Source of the DNA: Dreissena polymorpha | Lineage: Eukaryota; Mollusca; Bivalvia; Myida; Dreissenidae | Direction: 5' to 3' | Assembly (NCBI RefSeq): GCF_020536995.1 | Contig: NC_068360.1 | Location: 21,812,257 to 21,876,256, forward strand | Length of the DNA: 64,000 bases | Part shown: positions 20,529-35,500 of the stretch, in pieces | How positions within the stretch are numbered: the stretch's first letter is position 1 | Layout: each line of letters opens with the position of its first letter | Notes under the pieces: model-generated | Databases searched by the model: none | What the model was told of the DNA's origin: nothing | The model's input: the letters and a program-made list of their open reading frames with translations, nothing else | Made by a program: the position numbers and the translations under genes

Positions 20529-23500
20529 GTGAGGGTTATTTTTAGATTAATATCTGCTCGAAGCTTTACAATTAATCTTCCATCGACAAAACATGTTTAT
20601 AGTTTTATAGTTGTATACAGTTTTTGAAAATAATATCAGAATCTTCATCTCCGCAATTTAAGTCGTATATGCACTAAAAACTGTATTTCATGCGATATTG
20701 TTCTTTTCGAAGCAACCATAAATTGAGCTAATACAAATAATACTAACCGGGTTTCTAGTGTTTCAATAGCTTGTATTGAATTTTTCGCATGTTACTTTGT
20801 AAGATATTTTTGTATTGCTGCAGGCGTTTTCATCGGATGGTAAATCGCAAACTATTAAAGCTCTGCACCCCGATAAGGAAAGCTCCATTGGTCGCGTGTA
20901 CCGGAAGGAACTATCTTTTACTGACGTCAAGATAGTCAACCTCATGTATCAATGCGCAAGTAAGTTATGTTCAACGATATTTTTGTTTTAAGAATCCGCG
21001 AGAAAATAAAATTGGTTTGATGTTTATTACATATTTTCCGTTCTAAGTGTAAAATTGATTTAATATGCGTCAGTCGTTTTATGGAACTTTTTTGTGAAGA
21101 TTGCTCACTGTGTAAACGAAATATATAGGCGACTTAATACAACGGGATAGGAACACTGGCATATTGATAAATAAAAATATAGTGGATAGCAGCATTTTAA
21201 AACTTAACAATAATATTCGAACGGAAATGTAAACCCAAAATTTATTAAATATTCTTTGTGGTCGATCACGGATTACATAGAATGTGATTTTTTTAATTTA
21301 TTATTTAGTCAGCACATTACAACAAAAAATCCGCTTTTGCGTAACCTTAGCCTGGGGTCGACAAGTACTACTAACTTGACTAATTTTCCCTAAACGTTAA
21401 AGTGGCCGCAATCAGAATGCCTACATATTAACCACTCTCACTCCAAGTGGCCGCAATCAGAATGCCTACATATTAAATACTCTCACTCAATGCCTACATA
21501 TTAACCACTCTCACTCAATGCCTACATATTAACCACTCTCACTCCAAGTGGCCGCAATCAGACGGCCTAAATATTAACCACTCTCACTCAATGCCTACAT
21601 ATTAACCACTCTCACTCAATGTCTACATATTAACCACTCTCACTCAATGCCTACATAATAACCACTCTCACTCCAAGTGGCCGCAATCAGAATGCCTACA
21701 TATTAACCACTCTCACTCAATGCCTACATATTAACCACTTTCACTCAATGCCTACATATTAACCACTCTCACTCCAAGTGGCCGCAATCAGAATGCCTAC
21801 ATATTAACCACTCTCACTTAATGCCTACATATTAACCACTCTCACTCAATGCCTACATATTAACCACTCTCACTCAATGCCTACATATTAACCACTCTCA
21901 CTCCAAGCGGCCGCAATCAGAATGCCTACATATTAACCACTCTCACTCAATGCCTACATATTAACCACTCTCACTCAATGCCTACATATTAACCACTCTC
22001 ACTCCAGAACAATGTGACAGCTCCATTGTCTGTAACAACGGTGGCTACGTGGACCAGAATTGCAAGTGCATCTGTCCCGATGGCTCCGACTCCTGCTCCA
22101 AGGCCAAACAAGACGACAAAGATGGTACGAGTCCTGCAACCTGTATCGACATATGTTTCATTATTATGTACTTAATCACGTTTGCATGTGCAATCTATAC
22201 TTGGAATGTAATTTAAGTTATTTCTTGAACCCGGTTCAATCATTCTTAATGAATTATAATGTTATAGGTAAAACACTATACCAATGGAGAGCAAAAGACG
22301 TTTATCCGCAAAGCAAGTACATAACATTTCACAAATTGATCTCATGGTTTTAGGCGAGTACTTCAATTATAAAGAATTCCTATAAGAGACAATGGCATTG
22401 TTCTCGTTCTCTAGGCGAGTGCTTTAACGCCCATGAGAGTTGGCAATGTGCCGTGTGGGCGAACCAGGGCGAGTGCCAGCGGAACCCCCGGTTCATGCTG
22501 GAGAGCTGCAAGAAGGCGTGTAGGCTATGTGGCAACGAGAAACCTGACAACGGTAATGATTGTGTTATAGTTATTAAGAAGGCTTTCGCGAATAGTTTAC
22601 GTTTTGTTATCTCTATTATATGCAATATTAATTTATATTAAATAATATTGCTAATTTTGTCCATTGACTAAGTCCGTTTAAATATTTTATTCGTTTGATG
22701 CGTCTCATTAAATATTTAATCTTACCCTATACCGACGTATAAGCCACAACTTTTCCTTTTAATCAGACCAACAAATAGGTTATCAGCGTGTCCCACATGG
22801 AAACACTGATTATGTAAGCCTATGGTTCTTTACGACGACGTCATTTTATTTCATTTTCTATGGAAGCATATATGGTACACCCTGATGCTGTGATAATGGC
22901 AACATTTTATGACGGCATGATATGAAAAAGGTGTCATGACGTAAAAAATAACTCATCGTGTCGACTAAAATTATAATGGCAAGTCATTTTCACAAGAGCA
23001 TGACGCCAACAATTATGTTGATTTGTCGACTTAGATCATGTAGACCGAATATTTTTTCGGAAAAAGCCGGAAACATTTACGTCGAGACTTTAACTTAATG
23101 TCGTTATGGCGAGTACAATTAAGTGGGAAAAAGCTGCAATACTATGTCGAAATATCATGTTATTTCACAGTAAGTCGATATAAATAAATCCGGCATTACC
23201 ATATTATTGGGGTCTACCATATACGCTTCCGTAATTTTCAGCCCCAGCTTTTTCTAATGGTTTGAAAAACCTTGAATATTTGTCGCGTACACATACTCAT
23301 GCTAAATTATTGCATTTCCACAACGCTGACATGATGTTGTCTCATTTTCAGGCCTTCATATTGTTGTTGGTTTATTTATAACATATGATTATGATGTCAT
23401 TTAGTTAAATTTGCAGGCTCACATTTGTATTTGTGTTTTTGATATTCAACCAGTATTATCACGCAATTTTGTCGTTTTATTTCCGAATAGGCATTTTTTC

Positions 23501-26500
23501 TCGTAAGCTCACCCGAACACAACGTTCTAATGGTGAGCTATTAAGAAACCGTGATGGACGTCGTCCCTTATAACGGCCATGCATGCACGAGCGCGTGCGT
23601 CCGTCAGCATTTCCTTCAAACAATATCTCCTCCTAAACCGCTGGGCAGGCTTTGACGAAACATCTCTGTAGTTGACATTGACTGGTCCTCTATGAAAATG
23701 GTTTAATTGAGCCTTGTTCTGAGAAAACTGCGCTTAATACATGGGCGTAAACTGTTATCCCAGGTTAGCCTGTGCAGTCCGCACAGGCTAATCAGGGACG
23801 ACACTTTCCGCCTAAACTTGATTTTCGGTAAGGAGGGACTTCCTTGAAACTAAAAATACAATAAAAGCGGAAAGTGTCGTCCCTTATTAGCATGTGCGGA
23901 CTGCACAGGCTAATCTAGGACGACACTTTACGCACATGCATTATGCCCAGTTTTCTCAGAACACGACTTAATTCATTCCGGTCTGTTGATAAATTAAGCT
24001 TCAGGGCCCTACAAGTTTTTTTAAAGAAAACATTAAAACGACGTCTCCTCTGAAAGCTCAACGCCCACATTACATACTTGATTAGAAGCGTCGTTTTTTG
24101 GTCTTCTAGATGGTTTGTTAAAATATTTGCCTTATGATCAAAACTTGCTCCGCAACGAGGGTCTCCAGTTTTGCATATACTCATGTAAGCTATACAGTTT
24201 AAAAACTTCTTGTCTGAAACCGGGAAGCAAAAGGCTAACGTATTTGGTATAAAACATCATTTAAAGGCTCTCTAAAATTATGCCAACGGAGTCAAAACTG
24301 TCCCTGCCCCGGGGTTCATCAGTTTTAGTAATCATAAAAATCTTTTTATGTGAAACATCAAAACCCAAGGCATTCATATTTGACAAGTAGCCTATCCTAG
24401 AGGTTCTTTATAAAGATTGTTCACATAATGCCCTTGTGGTTAAAAAATTGGCATCTGGGACCATATATTTAAATAATATAAAATAAATACCTTTAAACAT
24501 CACATTGTCTACAACCAAAAAGTTTAATGTTTGGCATGTAGCAGAATATTGAGTTCCTCTATAGAGTTTGTTAAAAGTATGCCCCTTGGGTTAAAAATTG
24601 CTCCGCTCTGGGGTCACCAGTTTTGCATCGACTTAGGAAAAACGTTCACAATCTTCTTGTCTGATACCGCAATGCCAAAGGCTTTCATAATTGGTGTGTT
24701 ACATCATCTAGTCATACTCAACAAAGTTCCTTCAAAGAATGCCACTGGGGTAAAACTGGAAACGGCACCGGTTTTACATAGAATTATATAGAGGATACCT
24801 TTTAAAACCAAACGCTTTCCTAACTGGTATGAGCGTTAAAGGATCCTCCTGATTCGGTTGACCACTAATATGACGCCATCGCGTCTGATTTTCAGGCCCA
24901 CACATTGCCCTCTGGACATGGCAGTGGTTATGTAGATTTGCGAACATATGTCCACAGAACTGGACAGTAGGTGAATACATGCACCACATCCCGTGTAGAA
25001 TACTAATCACCAACTAAAGCGAATGTGAAATACATGCGCCACATCCCGTGTAGGATACTAATCACCAACTTAAAGCGAATGTTGCACTTTGAAAAAAGTT
25101 GTTTTTTTACTAATAAATGCTTCATGTTTGTCAAAAATGCACTGTAGATTTAGGCTTTCCCAACATAGCACACCTTATAAGCACCCTAACCCTGGATATT
25201 ACTGTATAGATAATTGTGAGTATGCCCACACGGTCGGCATCTTTAGAATTTCCAATTCTATTTTCACATGATATGTGACTGTACCCATGTTATTCAGACG
25301 CGACCTAGTTTACATTCAAAGTGCCCGCTTACATGCTTGCACCTAACTTAGCTTTAGAAAATCCCGATACCAGGGTGTAGGATCAACGAAGTTTTCAAGG
25401 GTTTACACACGGGCTGGACAGAATGTAAACACATCGTTAAGCTTATTATTTTTTTAAATATCTAAAGTTATTAAAATACATTTGAAAAATTCTTTAGTGC
25501 ATAACAGACAGTTTTTCCTGCAATTTGTTCCGATATCCAAAGGTATAAGAATCCTTGAATACGTATGAAATCAGTGACAAAATTTCACGTTGCGTGAAGC
25601 AGAACAATGCAGTACACATATATTTTTTGAACAAGAACACAAGCTTATTAAATACAGTAAATCTATTGTATTTTGCATTGTAATAACCGGCCTAAAGATC
25701 TGTTTTTTAAGCACTAGTTGAAATTCTTATGAGAAATTGATTTAACAAGTTATTTGAAAAAAAGCACCAGTTACCGGTGTGTTTACATCCATTAACGTTT
25801 ACTTAAGAACCCAACAAAGTCGCGTGATCCTGCACCCTGATTCATATTAAATGTTTACGTTACTTACATCTGGCAGCAATATGTAGTGACAAGCCTATTT
25901 CACGTCACTCATTAAAATTGATAATAATATATAACATTTTCAATTTATTTCAAATAATTGAATGTATTACCTTAAGTTACTTTAAATATAACATTGTAGT
26001 CAGTAGATGCATTCTTTAGAAATTATTTCACATATACCTGTTGAAAGTTGTTACATACGATACTGCTGACCATGTGAGTCGCATTCTGAGAAAACTGGGA
26101 ATAATGCATCTGCGTAAAGTGTCGTCCCAGATTAGCCTGTGCAGTCCGCACAAACTAATCAGGGACGATACTTTCCGCTTTTATGACATTTTTCGTTTAC
26201 ATGAAGTCTCTTCTTCGCAAAAATCCTATATAGGCGGAAAGTGTCGTCCCTGATTAGCCTGTGCGGACTGCACAGGCTAATCTGGGTCGACACTTTACGC
26301 ACATGCATTATGCCCAGTTTTCTCAGAACGCGACTCATTTAAAACTCGTTCACACAGCAGCTGATGTGAAACTCGAGCAATTCAAAATGGTGTTCAATAT
26401 AAAAATTTGTAACTCGAGTAACATTATCTTGATAAAAATGTTTGTTCCATCGGCTATGTAATTTTAAGGAGAATCACACGCTTCTTCTACAAAACAAGAC

Positions 26501-29500
26501 CACTAATGCAATATATAACTGACATTAATAAATCTTGTGTTAACGCATTGGGGCTTTTATCGGTTCCTCATTAATGAAGATTTTACTAAAACGTATCCTT
26601 CCAATAGCAACAGTTAGTCTTTCTATTCAGATGTATTTAAGATTATGAATGGAATCAACCCAGTTTTTTTGCAATTGTATCAAATATCTCATGTTATTAA
26701 ACTAACCAAGTTTAAGTGCGCTTTCCCAAACTAGATCTAGACTAACCATCAGCTATGCTACTAATATTTATATTGCAATTGGCATGTTTCGGATAAACAA
26801 TATAGATAAGATGTGTTATTATACCTAAACTTTATTTCTTTCCATTCGAAATATGAGAACACTTATTCCATTAAAGACGGTACATGTATTTGTGTTTTCA
26901 TCTTGTATAAAATATAGAAGTTAATTCGAACGTGTTTAAAAGTGATGAATAACTATCACAGTATCTAAACTTACAAAAATATGGTCCATATTGGCCTTCA
27001 TGTTTACTTTAGATTCTAAGGTAAACACGAAGACCAATATGGATCATATTTTCGCAAGTAAACTTCTGGATAATGTCACATTCAATTCCAGTATTAAACC
27101 GATACCTGCACCTTAAGTTATATTATGTTTGAGAATCGTTGTCGTTGGAAGTCGTTAAAAAGGAAGGAGCAGATCTGCGCATAACTAAATAACTTTTGAT
27201 TTTCAGAATTGAACGAATCTTTATTTCATTATATAATTAATTCGTTTTCATTACATCTATTGAATTGAACATTTGTACTTTAAGTTATGCTCACCTTTCA
27301 TATTAATATAATTGCGACAAATGAAATCTTTAAATTGACATCAATACCGCAGTCTTATCGGTCGGTATTGTGTGTATCAGTGACACTTTAATACCCGGCA
27401 CATAACTGTCTGTGGCAATGACCTCATACATCTATCTGTTCAACAGCGACATGCAAAGACAATTACGAGAGCTCCAAGTGCGACGTGTGGAAGGAGCACG
27501 GTGAGTGCATCGTCAACAGCGAATGGATGCACAAGCACTGCAAAAAGACGTGCAACGCATGCGCAAACTCGGGACCGGACCCGGATGGTAGGTTACCGAA
27601 TACTTAACTACTCAATAAGTCATTTGTTTTGCTTGTTTTTATGGATTTGATTTGATTTTTTAAATAAGGCGTTTATATTACACACTGGTATTGCACGATT
27701 TTTACAGCACTAAAGTTTAAAAAAATATATTTGATGTTAATTTGATATATAAAAAACAAACATAAATTAATCCTGGACGAATTTGAAAATCTAGAGAATA
27801 TTCTGGATAGGAATTTGAAAGATGTGAAAGACTTGAATACTGAAAAAAGAAAAACACGCCTTTCGATTGAGTTTTAGTGGACCAAACGACCAAATATCTG
27901 ACCAATCATATTACCGTTCCGTAATTGGTATCCGCATATTATTGCTACCTTTAAATGTGATTCGGCGGCGTGTGTTACTTAAGAAGTAATTCGTGTCCGT
28001 TATAGTTTGTTGCCGAATAAACTTCCGGCCCTGGGTTATTCGACAATAAACTATAACGTACACTTATTATTTCGATTCTGACACGTTTTTTACCAAAGAT
28101 TTATAAAATGTATCTTATTTTTCTTGTGTACTATTTTATGTGAAGTTCCGCCCATAAAAATAACTTTCGGCTGTTCTGTCGATCAGATCCGACTTTCAGT
28201 AATAAAATACCGGATTATTATGCTGTTAGAAAATGTATCGGCATGTTATGTTTAGTTACAGCGCGTGCTTTCAGTGTATAAGCTCCGCCCATAATTATTG
28301 CAGAATAACCCAGACGATTTTCTTCTTTGTTTATATGAAATTTTGCACGTGCCGTGTTGGAATAATGGACAAATCTAAGCTGACTTGTCGGCACCTTAAG
28401 TGAACACTTTATGATTGAGTCTTAATCTATTGCAGTGAACTGCTCAAACAAGCACCCAAAGGCGGAGGAGTGCGAGAAATGGGCGGCGGAAGGGGAGTGC
28501 CAGATAAACCGAGTCTGGATGCCCGAGAACTGCCGGAAGTCTTGTCACATGTGCGGTAAAAGCGTCGTCGTCATCACAACCACACCCGAACCTGATTACA
28601 GTAGGTTAAAAAGCGTTGGTTTATATCCATAACGCCCCTTAATTTAGTCATAATTTATACATTGTGTATTTGCAAGTCGTTTTAAGAATCAATTTTTTTT
28701 AAATATAAATGTATTGTGTCCAATTTAACGAAACATAGTAAGTTAAACGTTACAGTGTATCGAAAAACATATGATATGTACTAGAATATAAATAAATGAT
28801 TATACGTAAATGATACATGCACATATTTTTTGCAGTAAGCTAACATCGAAACAATTGCTTAAAAAACATATGCACACATTTAGAATTGAACTATTTTCGT
28901 TTCATAACCCTTACAAGAAATCACTGTCCATCACTGGGTATATTTTGATTTGTAATAAACACGCGTTTTTCTCTCAATATTTCACGTTCAAAAATATGTT
29001 GATAGACGGCGAATGTGAAAACATCCACAACACTCTTGAGTGCGACAAGTGGGCGCGCACCGACGAGTGCTCGCTGAACCCTGATTGGATGATCCCTAAC
29101 TGCCGGAAGTCCTGTAAGAAGTGCGAGGGAAATGACGGCGGTGGGGGAGCACAAGGTATTGTATGTCTTAGTTTATTTGTGGTTATATTTTAAAAGAACC
29201 ACGACATAGTGTGTTTTTGATTTATATTTATTCTGAAAGAACATCTATTTTCATACAATTTTGCGGATTGATGATATATAGAGAATAATCATACTTGCTT
29301 GCTTTCGGGGCATTACGCAAAACATTTTTTTGCTGTAAAATGAGAACATGAATATTTGCACGCGTGCTGGGGTTCAGTTTTTCACTTACTTATACTTTAT
29401 TTCACTGCGTTACACCGAAAACAAATTCATCTCTTTTGTATGCCTTTTAGTTTTACTGACATAATGTTTCGTTTTAAGATGTTTTATACATGTACTATTT

Positions 29501-32500
29501 CGTCAGTTACGCGTCATTGACGGTTAACCAATTACAGTATATGCTCTGTGGATTTTGCAATTAATATGTACGGTGTACCACTGGCTCTGTAGAGACATAA
29601 CTGTTTTCATAAAATCAAACAATTACAATCACATTCAGCTATTAACATGTCATCCACAGTCAGCAAAGTCAGAAAATTTGGGAAAAAAACAATCGGCAAT
29701 TATGTTCAATTAAGCATTACTAAGTGTTAAACATATACCATACTATACTTGAATGTGTTATCGTACCAGCCAAGATAGGCCGCCAACGATAAGTCACGTG
29801 TATGTAACCTCTTTGGTATATCGCATAGGTAATTTAAGAATGACGTAAATATATTTTTTCATTATGTCCCCAAGAAATTAGAGCCCGTCAATTCATCAAT
29901 AAACAAACTTCTTATACATATCGCACAACTAATATTCCAAACACACGGGACAAGTTGAACGCAAACATTTTATCAAGAAGCTAGGCATACGAAAACAAAA
30001 GAGGACAAAACCATCATGAATACATTTGTAACAATGACGACAGTCTTACACAATACTTGTAATGTTATTGATCATGATGTGTTTTTATCAGAGTGCAAGA
30101 ACACGTGGGACGACGTTCAATGCACGGGTTGGGCGCGAGACCAAGAGTGCATGAAGAACAGCGTCTGGATGCACCGGAACTGCCATAAGGCTTGCACGAA
30201 ATGCACACCAGACGGCTCGACTACCGATAGACAAAATGAGCAGACAACAACACAACCGCGCATCACAACGCCAGGTACGTTATTGAGAAAAAAGCTTGCA
30301 TAATAAATGTTAACGATAGCTTTGTTTGTTCCTAGTTTAAAAGTCATTGACCCCCAAACGGTGTAGGACATGTAGAAAGTGTAAATGGGATGGACAATAT
30401 AAATTGATTATAAGCTTTCATTGTTAAATACATATGTAATATTTCACAAATTTCCACATTTCAATGTTTACGAAATTTGCATTTAAGCGTTAAATTATAT
30501 GACATAATAAATAATCCAAATACAATTCGGGAATCGCGTAAGAATACCGCAGGATAATTTATAAGTAGTTATACACGTGTATATCGTTTCATGACATTTT
30601 AAACGCATTCTCATCTAGTAACAATCAACACACATGTATGTCCCGTGCATATTGCAAAACAAGTGTCCGCATGCGGTTCATATACAGTGGGGTTAGGGAT
30701 TTTGTTCCGCAAATAAGGGGTTGCTTAGGGATGAATATTTTTGGGGATTAATCTCTAACAATCCCTTTTTTGAGGGATTAATCCCTAACAATCCCTTCTG
30801 GAGTTTTTAGGGATTTTTTGGGTTGAAAACGGATTATTTGGGATTGTTAGGGCTGAATAGTGATGCTAGCACTCTGCGCATGCGTACGGGTTAAAAGGCG
30901 GAGTTTAGAATGTGAGCTTTTGCTAGGACTGCGCATGCGTTGGGCTGAAAATGCAGAGTTATTATCGCGAGCTGTAACTTTCGGACCATTGGAAAGTATC
31001 TGGAATTCTCGCAACGAAATCGAGATCAATATCACGTGACATCAATCGAGCAGCCGCAAGTCTCACTCTGTTATCTGGCGTTATCACTCGCTACTGCAGC
31101 GTGTCTGCCCGTTTGATTCCAATACACAAAATTTCATCACTTCGCATAATAGAACTGAAAACATTTTAAAATTGAAAAAGTTTCGATATTCATAGCAGCG
31201 TTGACAAATTAAACGTGATTTTAAAATAAAACATAATAGATTGAAAGACATATGAGTCTCTGAACCAATAATAAGTAATGAAACGTCAAAATGTTATTTT
31301 ATGCCGAGTAATCATTTTTAACAGTACACCTTTCAATGCTGTAAACTTAATTATTTCTGTCTGGAAATAATGAACTAAGCATAAGTATAAAAGTGATCTC
31401 AAAATATACAGTCTATAACTTTAATTTTAATATTTTTGCGGGTATTATAAATATACAGTCTATAACTTTAATTTTAATATTTTTGCGGGTATTATACTTT
31501 GAGAGATTATCGGCCGAGTTAGACTATTTAAAAGCATATAATTACTTCTGATGTACCTATCATTTTTAAGGTAATATAAAATGTACAATACTAAGATTTT
31601 TATTTTTATTTTAACGTGAACAGTCTCGGAGATATTCATTACCGATGCATATTTTTCTCATTGAAAGTACATATCCGCCTTTGCCTTAAACTTCACTATT
31701 TCTAAATTATCATTTCATGTTGGAACATTTAGAGGTAATATAAAAAGCTATGGCCGAAAATAAACTAATTTATATTAAACTGTTCTGGTGATGTTCTCTC
31801 TATTTCCTAAACTGTGATATTTCTTTATTAAATTTTCCAAATAAAGTGTTTATTTTAGAATAAACTCTAAAAACAGGAAACAAATATATTGATTTTAATT
31901 TCGTTTATTACGTACAAATAATATAAGCAAGACAATAAACATTTTGAATACACTACTCTTAAAGAGAGACCATGTACTCAATGTGGATTAAGTGTGTTTA
32001 TGTCTGTGACACCTCATGTCTACGCATCTGTTGATAAGAGTATCACGATAAGATGATTGAAATCTCGTCGCCGAGCGAATATCTTTTAAAGTTTAACGTT
32101 TATTACGTAAGAAAACAAAAGAATTATAACACTGACATTTACACTTACCAAGATTTAAAAAAATATGCTGGAAGTTATGTCCAGGAAGTGTGAGTCTCAA
32201 ACATGAAACACATAAACTTAAAAATCCACATCAAAACACAACATTAAGTAAAAGATTAATCAAAATAATCAAGAAAACTTAGCTGCTTCAGACTTAAATG
32301 AAAATACACTCATCGACCTTCTCAGTAAAGAAATCGGTTCGTGTTTAGATCCCATCTTACATGGACTAAACAACCGAACTGAAAATAAACTTAAAGCGAG
32401 ATTACAGGATTTTTATATGCGTTAAATTGTAATTTATTGATAAAAATATGTTAAACTAACACATAATAGGCAAGAGAAATTATACATTGAAGATGAAATT

Positions 32501-35500
32501 CATTAAATGCAGCAAAGACAAATTAGCGCCCCGAGCCGATTGTGACGAAGATATTTCGTAAATATTTTCCTACAATAAACGAAGCATTCGTCTTTTTATT
32601 TGGATCAGTGTAAGTGTTCGTGTGTCGTTTGAATAGATATCGTTGCAGGAATTTAAAATGAACAGTTAAACTGAATTTAGATTTACATCGTACATGCCTG
32701 ATATACATGCTGGCGAATTCGACTGTAAAGACATTTTCGATTTCAGATTTAAACATCCGGCTTATTTCGCATTTTTCGACACATGTTCTTCTTAACTTGT
32801 ATTTTAATTTATATTGAAATATATGTATAATAAGTTTTTTTACACAGTTTATTTAAATTCATAAAAATTTGACAAAATCGTATAATCTCGCTTTAATATC
32901 GACTTTATAATTGCAAAATTATAAACGTAAAAGTAATGTAACCGATAATTGTGACATGTATATGTTCATTAAGGGCGGGCAGGCGGGGTTATCACCCTGT
33001 CGTTTTCCTGTTCCACTACTTATGCCTGTGAAATACACGATCGAATGGCGAATCAATATATTTGCAAATCATATATACCCCAAAACGAAAACCTCGTGCG
33101 CTTTCGCGCAAAATCTTTAACGCAAAACCCGTGCATTACTCGCGCTAAACTATTACCATTATCTCTCTTCTAAATAACATGTATAAAACCACACTAGGCT
33201 TTAACCGTATTTATCAAACCGAGAATAATTTCATTTAAATGCAAATGGTGAGCAATTTATTACTTACACAGGAGGGAATCCCGTATGATATATATATATA
33301 TATATGTATTTATATATTTACTTATATATATAATAGAAACAAGGAGTGCAACTTCATTTGCGGTAAAACAACACGTTTACTGTAAACCATGTAACTCGAA
33401 CATTTTTTTAACGAATCAACTACACACCGGTTGTTTTAGAAAGCTAATAAAATATTATCAGGAAAAGTTATCATCAGTACCATGAATCTATAAAAACACA
33501 CAATATAATACGGGATTCCCTCCTGTGATTATTTATGGCGAGTAAATTGTGAAAACAATAAACTTTAACAATTTTACGCAGTAGCAATCTCATTTCAGTA
33601 CAAGTTTATTTCATCATGTCCCAGGTTATGAACGTTGACGTCGCTCTAGGTTACCGGAAAAATTCCCACGCACGGATTTCAACCGTCATTGTTTACAATC
33701 AATTAAGTGCACAAGTACTGGAACAGGTATAGCGTTTTTTAAAGGTGTATGTCCAGCGCGTGTGCCGGGAAAACAGGGCTTAATGTATTTTTTGTTCAGC
33801 TCTATAATATTTATATTAAATCTATATGAAAAATGTCGGTGAGCATTAATCCGGTGTTAATTTTTGAAAATATTGACGCGTGCATTAATTATGGATCTCA
33901 AACGGAGTATTAATCCGCATACAAAAAAAAAAACACCGGGCATATTGCATATTAGTTCGGAGACATGAAATTGTTTCGAAAGAAAGCAATAAGAGGTTCA
34001 ATTCTATATGAGCAAGTCTCGCTGCGCACGATTACGCTCTTACGTCTCGTATATATTTGACTCTTATGGATCTTGGCAAATACCCAGTGTTTTATTTCGC
34101 TTAATCTTCATTAAGTTATGCATCTAATGTACTTTAAGCAGCATAGCATGACTTCAAAATTTCCAGCAGCTCTTTCATACTTGAAAGAGATTGACACGAA
34201 ATACCTACCCATCTATGATAACGTTTATATGTGTACCTCAATATTAAAGTTTTATAGCATTTTATGTGGTGCAATATAAGTGTTGTCTTAATCATTTAAC
34301 TGTATAATTATAAAACTGCTGTAAAAAAACCCTGCCGACCAATTGAATCAATTCACCGATTTTAAAGAAGATGGGTTGTGGGGTGGCTGATGTACGAGAT
34401 AATAGAATGTGTATCAGCCCTTTCAGTGATATTTTAATTAATTAAATGTATTTTATGACGTGTCGACCTTATTCTTTGCAAAAGATCATGTGCTGTAATT
34501 AAATAAAGTAGCGCAAAATCAGTGTATGTTATACTGAAAAATTAAACCGGAATTAATGCAAACAATGGGAAAGTATTGACTCATTAAAACTTAAGAAAAA
34601 AATACGTCAGATTACGACTCATGCATTGCAGTAGATGTATTTTTAAAATGCCAGACTACGTTGTTTGACAAGAACGTTGGAAAAATATTGGTGGGGCGGG
34701 GGACGGGTAGGCGGGGCGTGTATTAATTACCCGATACGGTTAATACATGGAAATTAATTACATATACAACGAAAATAAATGAAATTCAATTTTCAATGTA
34801 ATGTGGTTTGCTTGATAATTTTATACAATGCTCGTTGATACCAATGCATTTATGAGAATAATAATTATGTTGTACATTCTTTGTTAGTCTCAAACACAAA
34901 GAGACCGATGCAGGTTTCTCTACTGAATATCTGCTGAACTTCTTCATTTAAATTGAGATAAACTTTGAAAAATTTCAGGCCGTGGTACACTTTTTATTGA
35001 ACAGTTCATATCTGCCTTTGCCATAAACTGAAATTGTAATTATGTTTCCTAATCGAGTATCAATTTGAAATTAATATAAAAAATTAAATATTGAACAAAA
35101 AATGATTTATTGCTATTTAACTGTCCCGGCGATGTTCTCTATATTCCTAAACTGATCTATTTCTTAATCAAATTTTCCAAATAAAATATATAGTTTTTGG
35201 ATTAAACTGTAAACAGAAAACACATTTTGCTTTTACTTATTACGGACACATAATATTAGAAAGACAATAAATATTTTGAATTTTAATCTGCGATAGAGAC
35301 GCACAAGCATTCTCTGCAAGGTGGATGTCCCCATTTTTAATTAAGCGTTTACTGGTATGCCTGTGCCACTACATGCCGGCAGATGTGTAGATAAGATTAT
35401 AACGATAAGATGCGTCATCTTTATCACTGGACTGAAATATCGGTTGCCGCAATGACACGAATATTTGTTGCAGCACTGCGTATAATTTGTACCGTGTAAA

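Noticed and set aside
21402-22007. CRISPR-like array (regular repeats with linkers)
   Set aside because: The intervening linkers are identical and the context is an animal intron; it is a minisatellite.
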